Both the position numbers and the translations under genes were made by a program. Below are positions 31,261 to 39,276 of a stretch of 64,000 nt of DNA, piece by piece (position 1 is the first letter of the stretch; each line of letters opens with the position of its first letter). Source of the DNA: Nonomuraea indica (lineage in GTDB: Bacteria > Actinomycetota > Actinomycetes > Streptosporangiales > Streptosporangiaceae); assembly GCF_002850745.1 (NCBI RefSeq), contig NZ_KZ559471.1:1-64000 (forward strand), given 5' to 3'. The notes below the pieces were generated by a model, which was not told where the DNA came from, searched no databases, and was given only the letters and a program-made list of their open reading frames with translations.

Positions 31261-33087
31261 TCAGAGGAGCCGCCTGACCGCCTCGACGATGGCCTGCCGG
31301 TCGATGCGGGCGTCCGCGAGCTGCTGCCGCGGCGTGGCCGACCCCGGAAGCCCGCGTACGGCCAGCTTCACCACCCGGGGCCCGAGCTCGCCGACGGCGT
31401 CCAGCACCGCGTCGCCCAGCCCGCCCTCGGGCCGGTGGTCCTCGACCGTGATGAGGTTGCCCGTCGTGGTGGCCGCCGCCGTGAGCGCGGCGACGTCGAC
31501 CGGCTTGACGGAGTAGAGGTCGATCACGCCCACGGGGACGCCCTGCTCGGCCAGCTCGTCGGCGGCGGCCAGCGCCTCGTGCACGGTCACCCCGGCGGCC
31601 ACGATCGTCGCCCGGTCGGTGGGGGAGTGGCGCAGCACCCGCGAGCCGCCCACGGGGAAGCGCTCGCCGGGCGGGTAGATGACGGGCGTGTCGCCGCGCG
31701 TCGTGCGCAGGTAGGTCACGCCGGGCAGGTCGGCCGTCTGGGCGGTCAGGGCCGCCGTCTGGTTGGCGTCGCAGGGGTAGAGCACGACGCTCCCGTACAC
31801 CGGCCGCATCATGGCGAGATCCTCCAGCCCCATCTGGGAGGGGCCGTCCTCGCCGATGGCCACGCCGGCGTGCGAGCCGACCAGGCGGATCGACGCCCTG
31901 CTCACCGCGGCCATCCGGATGAAGTCGTGCGCCCGGGTGAGGAACGCGGCGAACGTCGCCGCGTACGGCACCCAGCCGCGCGCCTGCATGCCGACGGCGG
32001 CGGCCACGAGCTGCTGCTCGGCGATGTACATCTCGAAGAAGCGCTCGGGGAACGCCTTGGCGAACTCCTCGACCTTGGTGGAGTCGGCCACCTCGCCGTC
32101 CAGCGCCACCACGTCGCCGCGCGCGGCCCCGAGCGCCGCGAGGGCCTCGCCGAACGCGGTGCGCGTCGCGACCCGCGTGCCGACGTCGTACTCGGGCAGC
32201 GTCAGCGGACCGTCCTCGAACCGGTGCGGCACGGCCGTGCTCTCCGGCCGGTGCACCCGCAGCGTGATGTTCCGTGAGCCGCCCAGCTCGCCGACGGCCG
32301 TCTCCGGGTCGCGCAACGCCTTGCCGTGGGCGCCCTCGCGGTTCTCCACCTCCAGCACGCCCTCGCCCTTGCGGGTCTTGGCCAGGATCACGGTGGGCCG
32401 CCTGCGCGTGTTGCGCGCGTCGCCGAAGGCGAAGTCGATCTCGCCCGGGTCGTGGCCGTCGATCTCGATCGTGCGCCAGCCGAACGCGCCGAACCTGCGG
32501 GCGTACGCGCCGGTGTCCCAGCCGTGGCGGGTGGGGCCGCGCTGGCCCAGCCGGTTCACGTCCACGATCAGCGTCAGGTTGGCCAGGCCCTCGTCCCCGG
32601 CGTGCTCGGCGGCCTCCCACACCGACCCCTCGGCCAGCTCGCCGTCGCCGCACAGCACCCACACCCGGTACGGCAGGCGTTCCAGCCGTCCCGCCATCGC
32701 CATCCCCACGCCGACGGGCAGACCCTGCCCGAGCGACCCGGTGGCCACGTCCACCCACGGGAGCCTGGGCGTCGGGTGCCCCTCCAGCCGGCTGCCGCGT
32801 CTCCTGAACGACAGCAGTTCCTCGTCGTCGATCGCGCCCGCGGCCTTGAACAGCGCGTACAGCAGCGGCGAGGCGTGTCCCTTGGAGAAGATCAGATGGT
32901 CGTTGCCGGGGTCGTCCGGCCGGTCGAAGTCGTAGCGCAGGTGACAGGCGAACAGCACCGCCATCAGGTCGGCGGCGGACAACGAGGACGTGGGATGACC
33001 GGAGCCCGCCGCGGCCGAGCTGCGCACGGAGTCCACGCGTAGCTGGGCGGCGAGTTCGGTCAGGAAGTGCAGATCGCGTTCGGGCAT
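31261..33087 (-). CDS. Transketolase
   Basis: A 608-residue thiamine-diphosphate transketolase, somewhat shorter than the usual 660-700. N-terminal pyrophosphate domain has SSAAAGSGHPTSSLSAADL, SKGHASPLLYAL, GSLGQGL and the TPP motif GDGELAEGSVWEAAEHAG...N; the pyrimidine domain starts near 305 with EVADSTKVEEF and FFEMYIAEQQLVAAAVGM; C-terminal domain from about 480. It converts sugar phosphates in the pentose phosphate pathway. Located among stress-type genes with its own sigma-B-like promoter rather than with tal/zwf, it is probably a second, conditionally expressed copy. Confidence 0.92.
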   Translation of the reverse strand: MPERDLHFLTELAAQLRVDSVRSSAAAGSGHPTSSLSAADLMAVLFACHLRYDFDRPDDPGNDHLIFSKGHASPLLYALFKAAGAIDDEELLSFRRRGSRLEGHPTPRLPWVDVATGSLGQGLPVGVGMAMAGRLERLPYRVWVLCGDGELAEGSVWEAAEHAGDEGLANLTLIVDVNRLGQRGPTRHGWDTGAYARRFGAFGWRTIEIDGHDPGEIDFAFGDARNTRRRPTVILAKTRKGEGVLEVENREGAHGKALRDPETAVGELGGSRNITLRVHRPESTAVPHRFEDGPLTLPEYDVGTRVATRTAFGEALAALGAARGDVVALDGEVADSTKVEEFAKAFPERFFEMYIAEQQLVAAAVGMQARGWVPYAATFAAFLTRAHDFIRMAAVSRASIRLVGSHAGVAIGEDGPSQMGLEDLAMMRPVYGSVVLYPCDANQTAALTAQTADLPGVTYLRTTRGDTPVIYPPGERFPVGGSRVLRHSPTDRATIVAAGVTVHEALAAADELAEQGVPVGVIDLYSVKPVDVAALTAAATTTGNLITVEDHRPEGGLGDAVLDAVGELGPRVVKLAVRGLPGSATPRQQLADARIDRQAIVEAVRRLL

Positions 33088-33114
33088 TGCGGGCCTCCTC
33101 CTGGTCCCCCGCCG

Positions 33115-33138
33115 CCTACCCCTTCTCGCTCTGGTTAA
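33115..33138 (-). promoter_or_regulatory. Sigma-B-like promoter of the transketolase gene
   Basis: Minus strand GTTA-N14-GGGTAG, ending 28 bases before the ATG. Just upstream is an inverted repeat GGTCAAC-N6-GTTGACC (33145-33164). Confidence 0.65.
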
Positions 33139-33203
33139 CGCGATGGTCAACTCGCGGGTTGACCGAGGGTCAGGCAGATGGTCGGTGGCCCGTCCCGGAG
33201 GGG

Positions 33204-34283
33204 TCAGCCGCGGCGCCGGAGCACGGCCATCGCGATCCCGGCGGCGCCCGCGGCGGCCAGGGACAGCACGACCGGCCGCCGGTGCTGCGACAGCCACAAC
33301 TGCGGGCTGCGCCCGTGCGAGCGGTGGTCGAAGCTGCCGCGCGCGCCGTAGTCGGCCGTCTCGTCGGCCGGCTTCCACAGGTTCGCCACGCCGCTCGGCG
33401 GCTGCTCGGTCGTCTGCTGCGAGTCCACACCGGTACGCGCCAGGTAGCGGTCGAGGAGGGCGGGGGCGATCCGCTGGGCGAGCAGGGTGGCGGCCGTGGT
33501 GGCGCCGACCCAGTACTCCTTGCGCTCCGGATGCTCGGCCGCGAACACGATGCCGCGCGCGGCCACCTCCGGCTGGTAGATGGGCGGCACGGGCTGCGGG
33601 TGCCGGCCCAGCTTCGACAGCACCCAGTCGAACTGCGGGGTGTTGACCGCCGGGAGCTGCACCAGCGTGATGTCGATGCCGCTCCGGTCGGCCAGCAGCT
33701 CGGTCCGCACCGACTCGGTGAAGCCCTTGACGGCGTGCTTGGCGCCGCAGTACGCCGACTGCAGCGGGATGCCGCGCTGCGACAGCGCCGAGCCGACCTG
33801 GACGATCGTGCCCCGGCCGCGGGGACGCATCAGGTCCAGGGCCACCCGGGTGCCCCAGACATAGCCGAGGTAGGTGACGGCGGTGGTCCGCTCGTACTCC
33901 TCCGGCGTGATGTCGGTGAACCGGGCGAAGACCGACGAGAACGCCACGTTGATCCACACGTCGATGGGGCCGAGCTCGTCCTCGACCCGTTCGGCCGCCT
34001 GCCGTACCTGCTCGTAGTCGGCGACGTCCGCCTCGTAGACCTGGCCCACCCCGCCGGCGGCCCCCACGTCCACGGCGGCGGCGCCCAGCCCGGTCATGCC
34101 GCGCGCGAGCAACGCCACCCTGGCGCCCCTGGCGCCCAGCTCGCGCACCACGGCCCGTCCCACGCCGCCGCTCGCGCCGGTCACGACGACCACCTTGCCG
34201 CGCAGGTCGTGCGGCCGCTCGGGGGACTCGCTCGCGGAGGGGGACTCCGTGAGCACATCGGTTCGCTGCGGGGGCATGATCAC
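33204..34283 (-). CDS. Short-chain dehydrogenase with C-terminal membrane anchor
   Basis: A 359-residue NAD(P)-dependent oxidoreductase. Rossmann motif TGASGGVGRAVVREL (about 35-50), catalytic SALSQRG and YCGAKHA (Ser/Tyr/Lys near 165-185), then a long C-terminal extension ending in one membrane helix (PVVLSLAAAGAAGIAMAVL) and RRRG. This long anchored SDR form is common in actinobacteria; substrate unknown. GTG at 34283 is preferred because it overlaps the preceding stop (GTGA) and has AGGAG at good spacing. Confidence 0.87.
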   Translation of the reverse strand: MIMPPQRTDVLTESPSASESPERPHDLRGKVVVVTGASGGVGRAVVRELGARGARVALLARGMTGLGAAAVDVGAAGGVGQVYEADVADYEQVRQAAERVEDELGPIDVWINVAFSSVFARFTDITPEEYERTTAVTYLGYVWGTRVALDLMRPRGRGTIVQVGSALSQRGIPLQSAYCGAKHAVKGFTESVRTELLADRSGIDITLVQLPAVNTPQFDWVLSKLGRHPQPVPPIYQPEVAARGIVFAAEHPERKEYWVGATTAATLLAQRIAPALLDRYLARTGVDSQQTTEQPPSGVANLWKPADETADYGARGSFDHRSHGRSPQLWLSQHRRPVVLSLAAAGAAGIAMAVLRRRG

Positions 34284-34537
34284 CCTGCCTCTCCTACGTT
34301 GCGCTTCTTCTGACGGCGTACGGCGAGCACGATGTCCACCACCGTGATCAGGGCCACCACGATCGCGATGCCGGTCAGCACCGGCAGGGTGGAGACAAGC
34401 CCCATGAGGGCCAGCGCGACCGCGAAGACGAGGATGAAGGATCCGACCCTGATGTGCGCGACGTCACGGGGCGTCGCCGGCACCATGGGCTTGCCCGACT
34501 CCGAACGCCTTTCGTCCCATTGGTTGTTCTCAGACAT
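34280..34537 (-). CDS. Small two-helix membrane protein
   Basis: An 85-residue protein with a polar N-terminus (about 30 residues), two hydrophobic helices (VGSFILVFAVALALMGLVS and VLTGIAIVVALITVVDIVLAV) and a basic tail. No named family recognised. Its stop overlaps the SDR start by 4 bases, so it is translationally coupled to the membrane-anchored SDR. A sigma-B-like promoter ends 11 bases before the ATG. Confidence 0.75.
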   Translation of the reverse strand: MSENNQWDERRSESGKPMVPATPRDVAHIRVGSFILVFAVALALMGLVSTLPVLTGIAIVVALITVVDIVLAVRRQKKRNVGEAG

Positions 34538-34547
34538 GGGTCGTCAC

Positions 34548-34572
34548 CTGCCCCTGCCGTTTGCCGCCTAAC
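34548..34572 (-). promoter_or_regulatory. Sigma-B-like promoter of the small membrane protein/SDR operon
   Basis: Minus strand GTTA-N15-GGGCAG, 11 bases from the ATG. It overlaps the divergent topoisomerase IB promoter, so the two units share one 25-base control segment. Confidence 0.5.
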
Positions 34573-34583
34573 GCCAGGGGTAG
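34559..34583 (+). promoter_or_regulatory. Sigma-B-like promoter of the topoisomerase IB gene
   Basis: GTTT-N15-GGGTAG, a full match to the sigma-B/F form, ending 11 bases before GTG 34594. It excludes the upstream TTG at 34561 as a translation start. Confidence 0.7.
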
Positions 34584-34593
34584 CCGCGGTCAC

Positions 34594-35598
34594 GTGCCTG
34601 AGCTGCATCCGAGTGACCAGAACGAGCCGGGAATCCTCCGGCGGCGGCGGGGGCGCGGTTTCAGCTACCAGCACGCCGACGGCCGCCCCGTCACCCCCGA
34701 GGAGCGCGCCCGGATCAGGGCGCTCGCCATCCCGCCGGCCTGGACCGACGTGTGGATCTGCGCCTCGCCGTACGGACACCTGCAGGCGGCGGGCACCGAC
34801 GCGGCCGGGCGCCGGCAGTACCGCTACCACGACCTGTGGCGCGCCCAGCAGGACCGGCTCAAGTTCGACCGGGTGCTGGAGCTGGCCGAGCGGCTGCCCG
34901 CCTTCCGCAAGGCGGTCGACCAGGCGCTGGCCGGCAGGGGGCTGACCAAGGAGCGGGTGCTCGCCGCGGCGGCCCGGCTGCTGGACGTCGGGTTCTTCCG
35001 GGTCGGCGGCGAGAGTTACGACTCCTTCGGCCTGGCCACGCTGCGGATGGAGCACGTGACGTGCTCGCGCAACACCGTCACCTGCTCCTACCCGGCCAAG
35101 GGCGACATCCCGCGCGAGGTGGTGGTGGCCGACCGGGCGGCGTGCGCGGTCATCCGGTCCCTGAAGTGCCTCGGGTGCGAGGGCGAGCTGCTGCGCTACC
35201 GGCACGCCGGCGGCTGGGCGGACGTGCGCAGCGACGACATCAACGCCTACCTGCGCGAGACGATCGGCGACGACTTCACCGCCAAGGACTTCCGCACCTG
35301 GCACGCGACCGTGCTGGCCGCGGTCGGCCTGGCGGTGTCCGGCCCCGCCGCGCGGACCGGGCCGACCGCCCGCAAGCGGGCCGTCACCCGGGTGATGCGC
35401 GAGGTGTCGGAGTACCTCGGCAACACGCCCACGGTGGCCCGCGAGTCGTACGTGGACCCGCGGGTGGTCGAGGCCTACGAGAAGGGCAGGACGATCGCTC
35501 CGGTGCTGACCGAGCTGGGAGCCGACGCCGACTTCGGCGGGCTGGCCACCCACGGCACCGTGGAACGCGCCGTTGTGGAGCTCATCCGCGCCGTTTGA
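34594..35598 (+). CDS. DNA topoisomerase IB
   Basis: A 334-residue type IB topoisomerase (poxvirus/bacterial type) that relaxes supercoils through a 3'-phosphotyrosyl link. N-terminal domain (GFSYQHADGRPVTPEERARIRALAIPPAW), the RYHDLWRAQQDRLKFDR segment, catalytic-domain RVGGESYDSFGLATLRMEH and FRTWHATV, and the nucleophile in ARESYVDPRV (Tyr286). GTG at 34594 is the start because the promoter elements lie directly upstream. Bacterial TopIB is an accessory enzyme, often stress-linked. Confidence 0.92.
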   Translation: MPELHPSDQNEPGILRRRRGRGFSYQHADGRPVTPEERARIRALAIPPAWTDVWICASPYGHLQAAGTDAAGRRQYRYHDLWRAQQDRLKFDRVLELAERLPAFRKAVDQALAGRGLTKERVLAAAARLLDVGFFRVGGESYDSFGLATLRMEHVTCSRNTVTCSYPAKGDIPREVVVADRAACAVIRSLKCLGCEGELLRYRHAGGWADVRSDDINAYLRETIGDDFTAKDFRTWHATVLAAVGLAVSGPAARTGPTARKRAVTRVMREVSEYLGNTPTVARESYVDPRVVEAYEKGRTIAPVLTELGADADFGGLATHGTVERAVVELIRAV

Positions 35599-35617
35599 GC
35601 TTTTCGTCCCCGGGCAT
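35593..35617 (+). promoter_or_regulatory. Sigma-B-like promoter of the BON/metallophosphoesterase operon
   Basis: GTTT-N15-GGGCAT, one mismatch from GGGTAT, overlapping the topoisomerase stop codon and 26 bases before the BON gene start. Confidence 0.6.
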
Positions 35618-35642
35618 GCGGCGTCTGGAGAAGGAGGAAGCG

Positions 35643-35891
35643 ATGGAAGCTCCGCAGTACGTCGCGGCCCGGATCCAGCAGGCGCTGGCTGAGGACGCTC
35701 GCACCCACGAGCTCGGCATCCACGTCGACGTGCGAGGGGACCAGCTGTTCCTGCGCGGCCAGGTGAGCGGCACCGAGCAGCGCGAACGGCTGGGCCAGGT
35801 GGCGCACGAGGCCGCGCCGGACCTGAGGATGCACAACGAGATCAAGGTCGTCGTCGTCAGCGAGCCCGGAGAGGATGAGCACCTTGACTAA
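35643..35891 (+). CDS. BON-domain protein
   Basis: An 82-residue protein that is one BON domain: VAARIQQALAEDARTHELGIHVDVRGDQLFLRG, then a conserved helix and HNEIKVVVVS. No signal peptide, so cytosolic. BON domains bind phospholipid or other ligands and occur in osmotic-shock proteins. AGAAGGAGGAAG upstream is a near-perfect ribosome site. The stop overlaps the next gene by 17 bases. Confidence 0.85.
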   Translation: MEAPQYVAARIQQALAEDARTHELGIHVDVRGDQLFLRGQVSGTEQRERLGQVAHEAAPDLRMHNEIKVVVVSEPGEDEHLD

Positions 35892-36600
35892 CGTGCGCAT
35901 AGCGGCCGTGGGCGACATCCACCTGGGCGAGGACGTCCGCGGCGAGTACCGCAAGAGACTGGAGGGCATCGAGGAGCGCGCCGACGTGCTGATGCTGGCC
36001 GGTGACCTGACCCGGCACGGCACGCTGGAGGAGGGCAGGCTCGTGGCCGACGAGCTGCGCGACCTGCCGGTGACCACCGTCGCCGTGCTCGGCAACCACG
36101 ACTACCACTCCGACCAGCAGGACGCGATAGCGGGCGAGCTGCGCGACGCCGGGGTGATCGTGCTGAACGACGACGGCGTCGTCATCGAGTGCGGCGGGAC
36201 CAAGCTGGGCGTCGTCGGCGGCAAGGGCTTCGGCGGCGGCTTCGCCGGCAAGTGCGCCAGCGAGTTCGGCGAACGTGAGATCAAGGACTTCGTCGCGCAC
36301 ACGCGCTCCATCGCCGAGGCGTGGAAGGTGGCGCTGAAGGAGATGCAGGCCGACCGCCGGGTGGTGCTGTCGCACTATTCGCCCGTCAAGGAGACCCTGC
36401 ACGGCGAGCCGCTGGAGATCTACCCCTTCCTCGGCTCCTACCTGCTGGCCGAGGCCGTCGACACCGTCGGCGCCGAGCTGATCCTGCACGGCCACGCGCA
36501 CAAGGGCAGCGAGAAGGGGCTCACCCCCGGCGGCATCCGCGTGCGCAACGTGGCCCTCCCCGTGCTCGGCAAGGCGTACGCGGTCTACTGCCTGGACTGA
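35875..36600 (+). CDS. Calcineurin-like metallophosphoesterase
   Basis: A 241-residue phosphoesterase with all five metal-binding blocks: GDIHLG, AGDLTRHG, GNHDYH, LSHYSP and HGHAHKG. Hydrolyses a phosphoester with two metal ions; the substrate is not evident. Translationally coupled to the BON-domain gene, whose reading frame it overlaps by 17 bases. A strong hairpin terminator follows. Confidence 0.9.
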   Translation: MSTLTNVRIAAVGDIHLGEDVRGEYRKRLEGIEERADVLMLAGDLTRHGTLEEGRLVADELRDLPVTTVAVLGNHDYHSDQQDAIAGELRDAGVIVLNDDGVVIECGGTKLGVVGGKGFGGGFAGKCASEFGEREIKDFVAHTRSIAEAWKVALKEMQADRRVVLSHYSPVKETLHGEPLEIYPFLGSYLLAEAVDTVGAELILHGHAHKGSEKGLTPGGIRVRNVALPVLGKAYAVYCLD

Positions 36601-36649
36601 GCCGCCCGGACCGTACGGCGCGCGACGCGGCGCCGTACCGGAAAAGCTG

Positions 36650-36681
36650 AAACGGCCGCCCCCGGAAGGGGGCGGCCGTTT
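36650..36681. terminator. Hairpin terminator
   Basis: Perfect 14-bp arms (AAACGGCCGCCCCC and its complement) with loop GGAA, directly after the metallophosphoesterase gene; short T-run follows. Confidence 0.9.
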
Positions 36682-36768
36682 TCGCGGTTGGTTGGCGACA
36701 AAGAAGCCGATCACATTTCGCGTTGCCCCGTGCATAACCGGCGCGACGGAAAGGTGCTCTGCACGCCG

Positions 36769-36918
36769 CTATACATTGAAGATGCTGACGCCGCCCGGCC
36801 CCACGAGGAAACCGAGGACGATGAGCACGATCCCCCACAGGAGGTCGCGACGGGCCAGGATGACGTAGATCCCGGCGATGACGAGAACGACTGCGATGAT
36901 CCAAAGCAAAGTAGCCAT
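36769..36918 (-). CDS. GPGG-motif small membrane protein (49 aa)
   Basis: A 49-residue protein starting MATLLWIIAVVLVIAGIY, with two hydrophobic helices around an ARRDLLWG turn and the C-terminal VGPGGVSIFNV that defines the actinobacterial GPGG-motif family. Function unknown. Third codon positions are G/C-biased and a sigma-B-like promoter lies 10 bases upstream of the ATG, in the same arrangement as the small membrane protein gene at 34537. It is divergent from the LLM oxidoreductase gene. Confidence 0.85.
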   Translation of the reverse strand: MATLLWIIAVVLVIAGIYVILARRDLLWGIVLIVLGFLVGPGGVSIFNV

Positions 36919-36927
36919 GACCCGCTA

Positions 36928-36952
36928 CTGCCCCGGGCCGCGGGCAGTTAAC
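36928..36952 (-). promoter_or_regulatory. Sigma-B-like promoter of the GPGG protein gene
   Basis: Minus strand GTTA-N15-GGGCAG, 10 bases before the ATG; identical elements and spacing to the promoter at 34548-34572. Confidence 0.5.
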
Positions 36953-36974
36953 ATCCTTTCCGGGCGACGCGCAT

Positions 36975-36998
36975 GTTTTCCCCGCTTTTCCGGGGCAG
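36975..36998 (+). promoter_or_regulatory. Sigma-B-like promoter of the LLM oxidoreductase gene
   Basis: GTTT-N14-GGGCAG ending 10 bases before the ATG at 37008, back-to-back with the promoter of the GPGG protein gene. Confidence 0.5.
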
Positions 36999-37007
36999 TT
37001 GTCGCCC

Positions 37008-37961
37008 ATGACGACATTCGGCTATTTCCTCTCCTGTGAGGAGCACGACCCCAGAGAACTCGTCCGGCAGGCCCAGGCCGCCGAGCGCGCCGGCTTCGAG
37101 GCGTTGTGGATCTCCGACCATTTCCACCCGTGGCTCGACGAGCAGGGGCAGAGCCCGTTCGTCTGGACCGTGATCGGCGCCGTCGCCCAGGCGACGTCGC
37201 TGCCCATCACCACGGCCGTCACCTGCCCCCTCGTCCGCCTCCACCCGGTCATCGTGGCCCAGGCCGCCGCGACGTCCGCCGTCATGACCGACGGCCGCTT
37301 CCGGCTCGGCGTGGGCACCGGTGAGGCGCTGAACGAGCACGTCGTCGAGTCGCGCTGGCCGCCCGCCGACGAGCGGCTGGAGATGCTCGAGGAGGCCGTG
37401 GGCCTCATCCGCGAGATGTTCACCGGACAGCTCGTCACGCACCGCGGCACCCACTACCGGGTGGACACGGCCCGGCTCTACACGCTGCCCGACGAGCCGC
37501 CGCCGATCTACATGTCCGGCTTCGGCGGCAAGTCGATCGAGCTGGCCGGCCGCATCGCCGACGGGTACATCACCACCGGCCCCAGCGCCGACAGCGTCGA
37601 GGCGTTCCACAAGGCCGGGGGCTCCGGCAAGCCGGTGGCCGGCGGGCTCAAGGTCTGCTACGCGGCCGACGAGGCCGAGGCGCGCAGGACCGTGCACCGC
37701 CTGTGGCCCACCCAGGGCATCCAGGGCGAGGCGGCGCAGCTGCTGCCGCTGCCCCGCCACTTCGAGCAGCTCGCCCAGGGCGTCACCGAGGAGCAGGCCG
37801 TCGCCGCCAGCCCCTGCGGCCCCGATCCGGAGGCGCACGTCCAGGCGGTGCGCGAGTACGTGGACGCGGGCTTCGACGAGGTGTACGTCAACCAGATCGG
37901 CCCCGGCCAGGACGCGTTCTTCGACTTCTACGCCCGTGAGGTCCTGCCGAGGCTCCGCTAG
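37008..37961 (+). CDS. F420-dependent LLM-class oxidoreductase (G6PDH-related TIGR03557 type)
   Basis: A 317-residue luciferase-like TIM-barrel enzyme. Features: FGYFLSCEEHDPRELVRQAQAAERAGFEALWISDHFHPW at the N-terminus, RFRLGVGTGEALNEHVVESRWPP, and the late QIGPGQDAFFDFY. This layout fits the TIGR03557 group related to F420-dependent glucose-6-phosphate dehydrogenase. Likely reduces or oxidises a substrate with coenzyme F420. ATG at 37008 is used; a sigma-B-like promoter ends ten bases upstream so the leader is very short. Confidence 0.88.
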   Translation: MTTFGYFLSCEEHDPRELVRQAQAAERAGFEALWISDHFHPWLDEQGQSPFVWTVIGAVAQATSLPITTAVTCPLVRLHPVIVAQAAATSAVMTDGRFRLGVGTGEALNEHVVESRWPPADERLEMLEEAVGLIREMFTGQLVTHRGTHYRVDTARLYTLPDEPPPIYMSGFGGKSIELAGRIADGYITTGPSADSVEAFHKAGGSGKPVAGGLKVCYAADEAEARRTVHRLWPTQGIQGEAAQLLPLPRHFEQLAQGVTEEQAVAASPCGPDPEAHVQAVREYVDAGFDEVYVNQIGPGQDAFFDFYAREVLPRLR

Positions 37962-37968
37962 CTCCGCG

Positions 37969-38454
37969 TCAGGAGACCTTCTGCATGAGCCGGGCGTAGG
38001 CCAGCTGCAGCCAGTCGGAGGCGGCCACCGCGGTCATCGTGGCTCCGGCCAGCCGGGTCAGGCGGGGCGCGAACACCATGCCCGCCGCGTACGCGGTGGC
38101 CGTCCACTGCGCCAGGCAGAACGGGCAGGAGACCAGCTCGCCCACCGGGTTGCGCGGCTCCTCCTTCAGCTCGGCGGGCCCGCTCACCCCCTCGTAGCGG
38201 GTGAACGGCGCCCGCAGCGGGCTCGTCACCGGGTCCTTGGCCAGCAGCCGCGACACCTTGTGGGTGCACGCCGCCATCAGCGCCAGATCCAGCAGCGCGA
38301 TGCGGTCGGGAGCGCGCCGCCCGGTCAGCGCGGCCGCGCCTACCGCCGCCGCCACCGCCCCGCCGTACACGGTCAGGATGCGCAGGTAGCCGCGGATCGG
38401 CCGGTCGTGCCCGCCCGCGTACTCCTGTTCGGTCTTCTCCAGAAAGTCGGTCAT
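37969..38454 (-). CDS. DUF1360 membrane protein
   Basis: A 161-residue membrane protein of the DUF1360 family: HKVSRLLAKDPVTSPLRAPFTRYEG, then GELVSCPFCLAQWTATAYAAG with the family Cys-Pro-Phe-Cys motif, and three hydrophobic helices. Function unknown; Bacillus homologues are sporulation-associated. Convergent with the LLM gene (7-base gap). Confidence 0.88.
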   Translation of the reverse strand: MTDFLEKTEQEYAGGHDRPIRGYLRILTVYGGAVAAAVGAAALTGRRAPDRIALLDLALMAACTHKVSRLLAKDPVTSPLRAPFTRYEGVSGPAELKEEPRNPVGELVSCPFCLAQWTATAYAAGMVFAPRLTRLAGATMTAVAASDWLQLAYARLMQKVS

Positions 38455-38465
38455 ACGGCCTGGCG

Positions 38466-38490
38466 CTACCCCCGCGCCGGGCCGCTACTC
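38466..38490 (-). promoter_or_regulatory. Sigma-B-like promoter of the DUF1360 gene
   Basis: Minus strand GAGT-N15-GGGTAG (GNNT form of the -35), 12 bases before the ATG. Confidence 0.4.
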
Positions 38491-38529
38491 GCGCCGGAAC
38501 GCGAAGTCCTCGCGCGCGTGATCCGGAAC

Positions 38530-38554
38530 GCCTATTCGGTACGCCTGAGGGTAG
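38530..38554 (+). promoter_or_regulatory. Sigma-B-like promoter of the nucleotidyltransferase-like gene
   Basis: GCCT-N15-GGGTAG (GNNT form), 10 bases before the ATG at 38564; transcript would be nearly leaderless. Confidence 0.4.
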
Positions 38555-38563
38555 CCCCGTCTC

Positions 38564-39160
38564 ATGAGCAGCCATAGTCATGCGGTCACCGATGCCATTC
38601 TCGACACGTTGAAACGCGCCAGTTCGGGGTTGAAGGACGCCGGCGTGAAGTTCGCGCTGGCGGGCGGGTGCGCGGCCTACGCCCGCGGAGCGGCGCCCTC
38701 GTTGCACGACGTCGACTTCGTGATCACCGAGCACGACGTGCCGGCCGCCCTGGAGGCGCTGCGCTCGATCGGGTTCGAGACGGCCAAGCCTCCGGAGGAC
38801 TGGCTGGTCAAGGCGTTCGACGAGGGCCGGCTGGTGGACCTGATCTTCCGGGTCTCCGACCGGCCGATCACGCACGAGCTGCTCGACCGGGCCGAGCCGA
38901 TGAAGGCCTCGGCCGTGATCGTGCCCGTGCTGGAGGCGACCGACCTGGTCATCTCGTGGTTGCTGCCGCTGTCGGAGCACGCCTGCGACTACGGCGCGCT
39001 GCTGCCCCAGGTGCGGGCGCTGCGCGAGCAGGTCGACTGGTCGCGGGTCGCCGTCGTGACCGCCGACTCGCCGTACGCGGCCACGTTCCTCACCCTGCTG
39101 GAACGCCTCGGCGTGCTGGAGTCGCCCGTCGAGCCCAAGGGCGAGCCCGCCTGGCCGTGA
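38564..39160 (+). CDS. Nucleotidyltransferase-fold protein
   Basis: A 198-residue protein of the nucleotidyltransferase superfamily: helix, LAGGCAAYARGAAPSLHDVDFVI (GG...DxD metal motif), then PITHELLDRAEPMKASAVIVPVLEATDLVISWL. Related proteins act as MNT-type antitoxins or unknown transferases; no HEPN partner is present here. Cytosolic, stand-alone unit ending in a shared terminator. Confidence 0.75.
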   Translation: MSSHSHAVTDAILDTLKRASSGLKDAGVKFALAGGCAAYARGAAPSLHDVDFVITEHDVPAALEALRSIGFETAKPPEDWLVKAFDEGRLVDLIFRVSDRPITHELLDRAEPMKASAVIVPVLEATDLVISWLLPLSEHACDYGALLPQVRALREQVDWSRVAVVTADSPYAATFLTLLERLGVLESPVEPKGEPAWP

Positions 39161-39216
39161 CACCGCGTGTGACACCGCGCCGTGACACCGGCGCCCCTGA
39201 CACCCGCGCCCTGACT

Positions 39217-39264
39217 CGAAGGAGAGGGCCGCACCCCCTTCCGGGGATGCGGCCCTCTCCTTCG
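39217..39264. terminator. Bidirectional hairpin terminator
   Basis: Perfect 17-bp arms (39217-39233, 39248-39264) with a 14-base loop that itself has C-run/G-run pairing, between the convergent nucleotidyltransferase and PRC-barrel genes. Confidence 0.9.
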
Positions 39265-39276
39265 TTCTCCGACGGG

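Noticed and set aside
33145..33164. GGTCAAC-N6-GTTGACC inverted repeat as a regulator site for transketolase
   Set aside because: It lies upstream of the promoter and may equally be part of the region between the two leftward genes; no regulator can be named, so it is not listed as a feature.
34561..34593. TTG at 34561 as the topoisomerase start
   Set aside because: It lies inside the GTTT-N15-GGGTAG promoter; GTG 34594 fits the transcript start and the domain start.
38564..39160. MNT/HEPN toxin-antitoxin pair
   Set aside because: The nucleotidyltransferase-like gene stands alone between terminators; no HEPN partner is adjacent.
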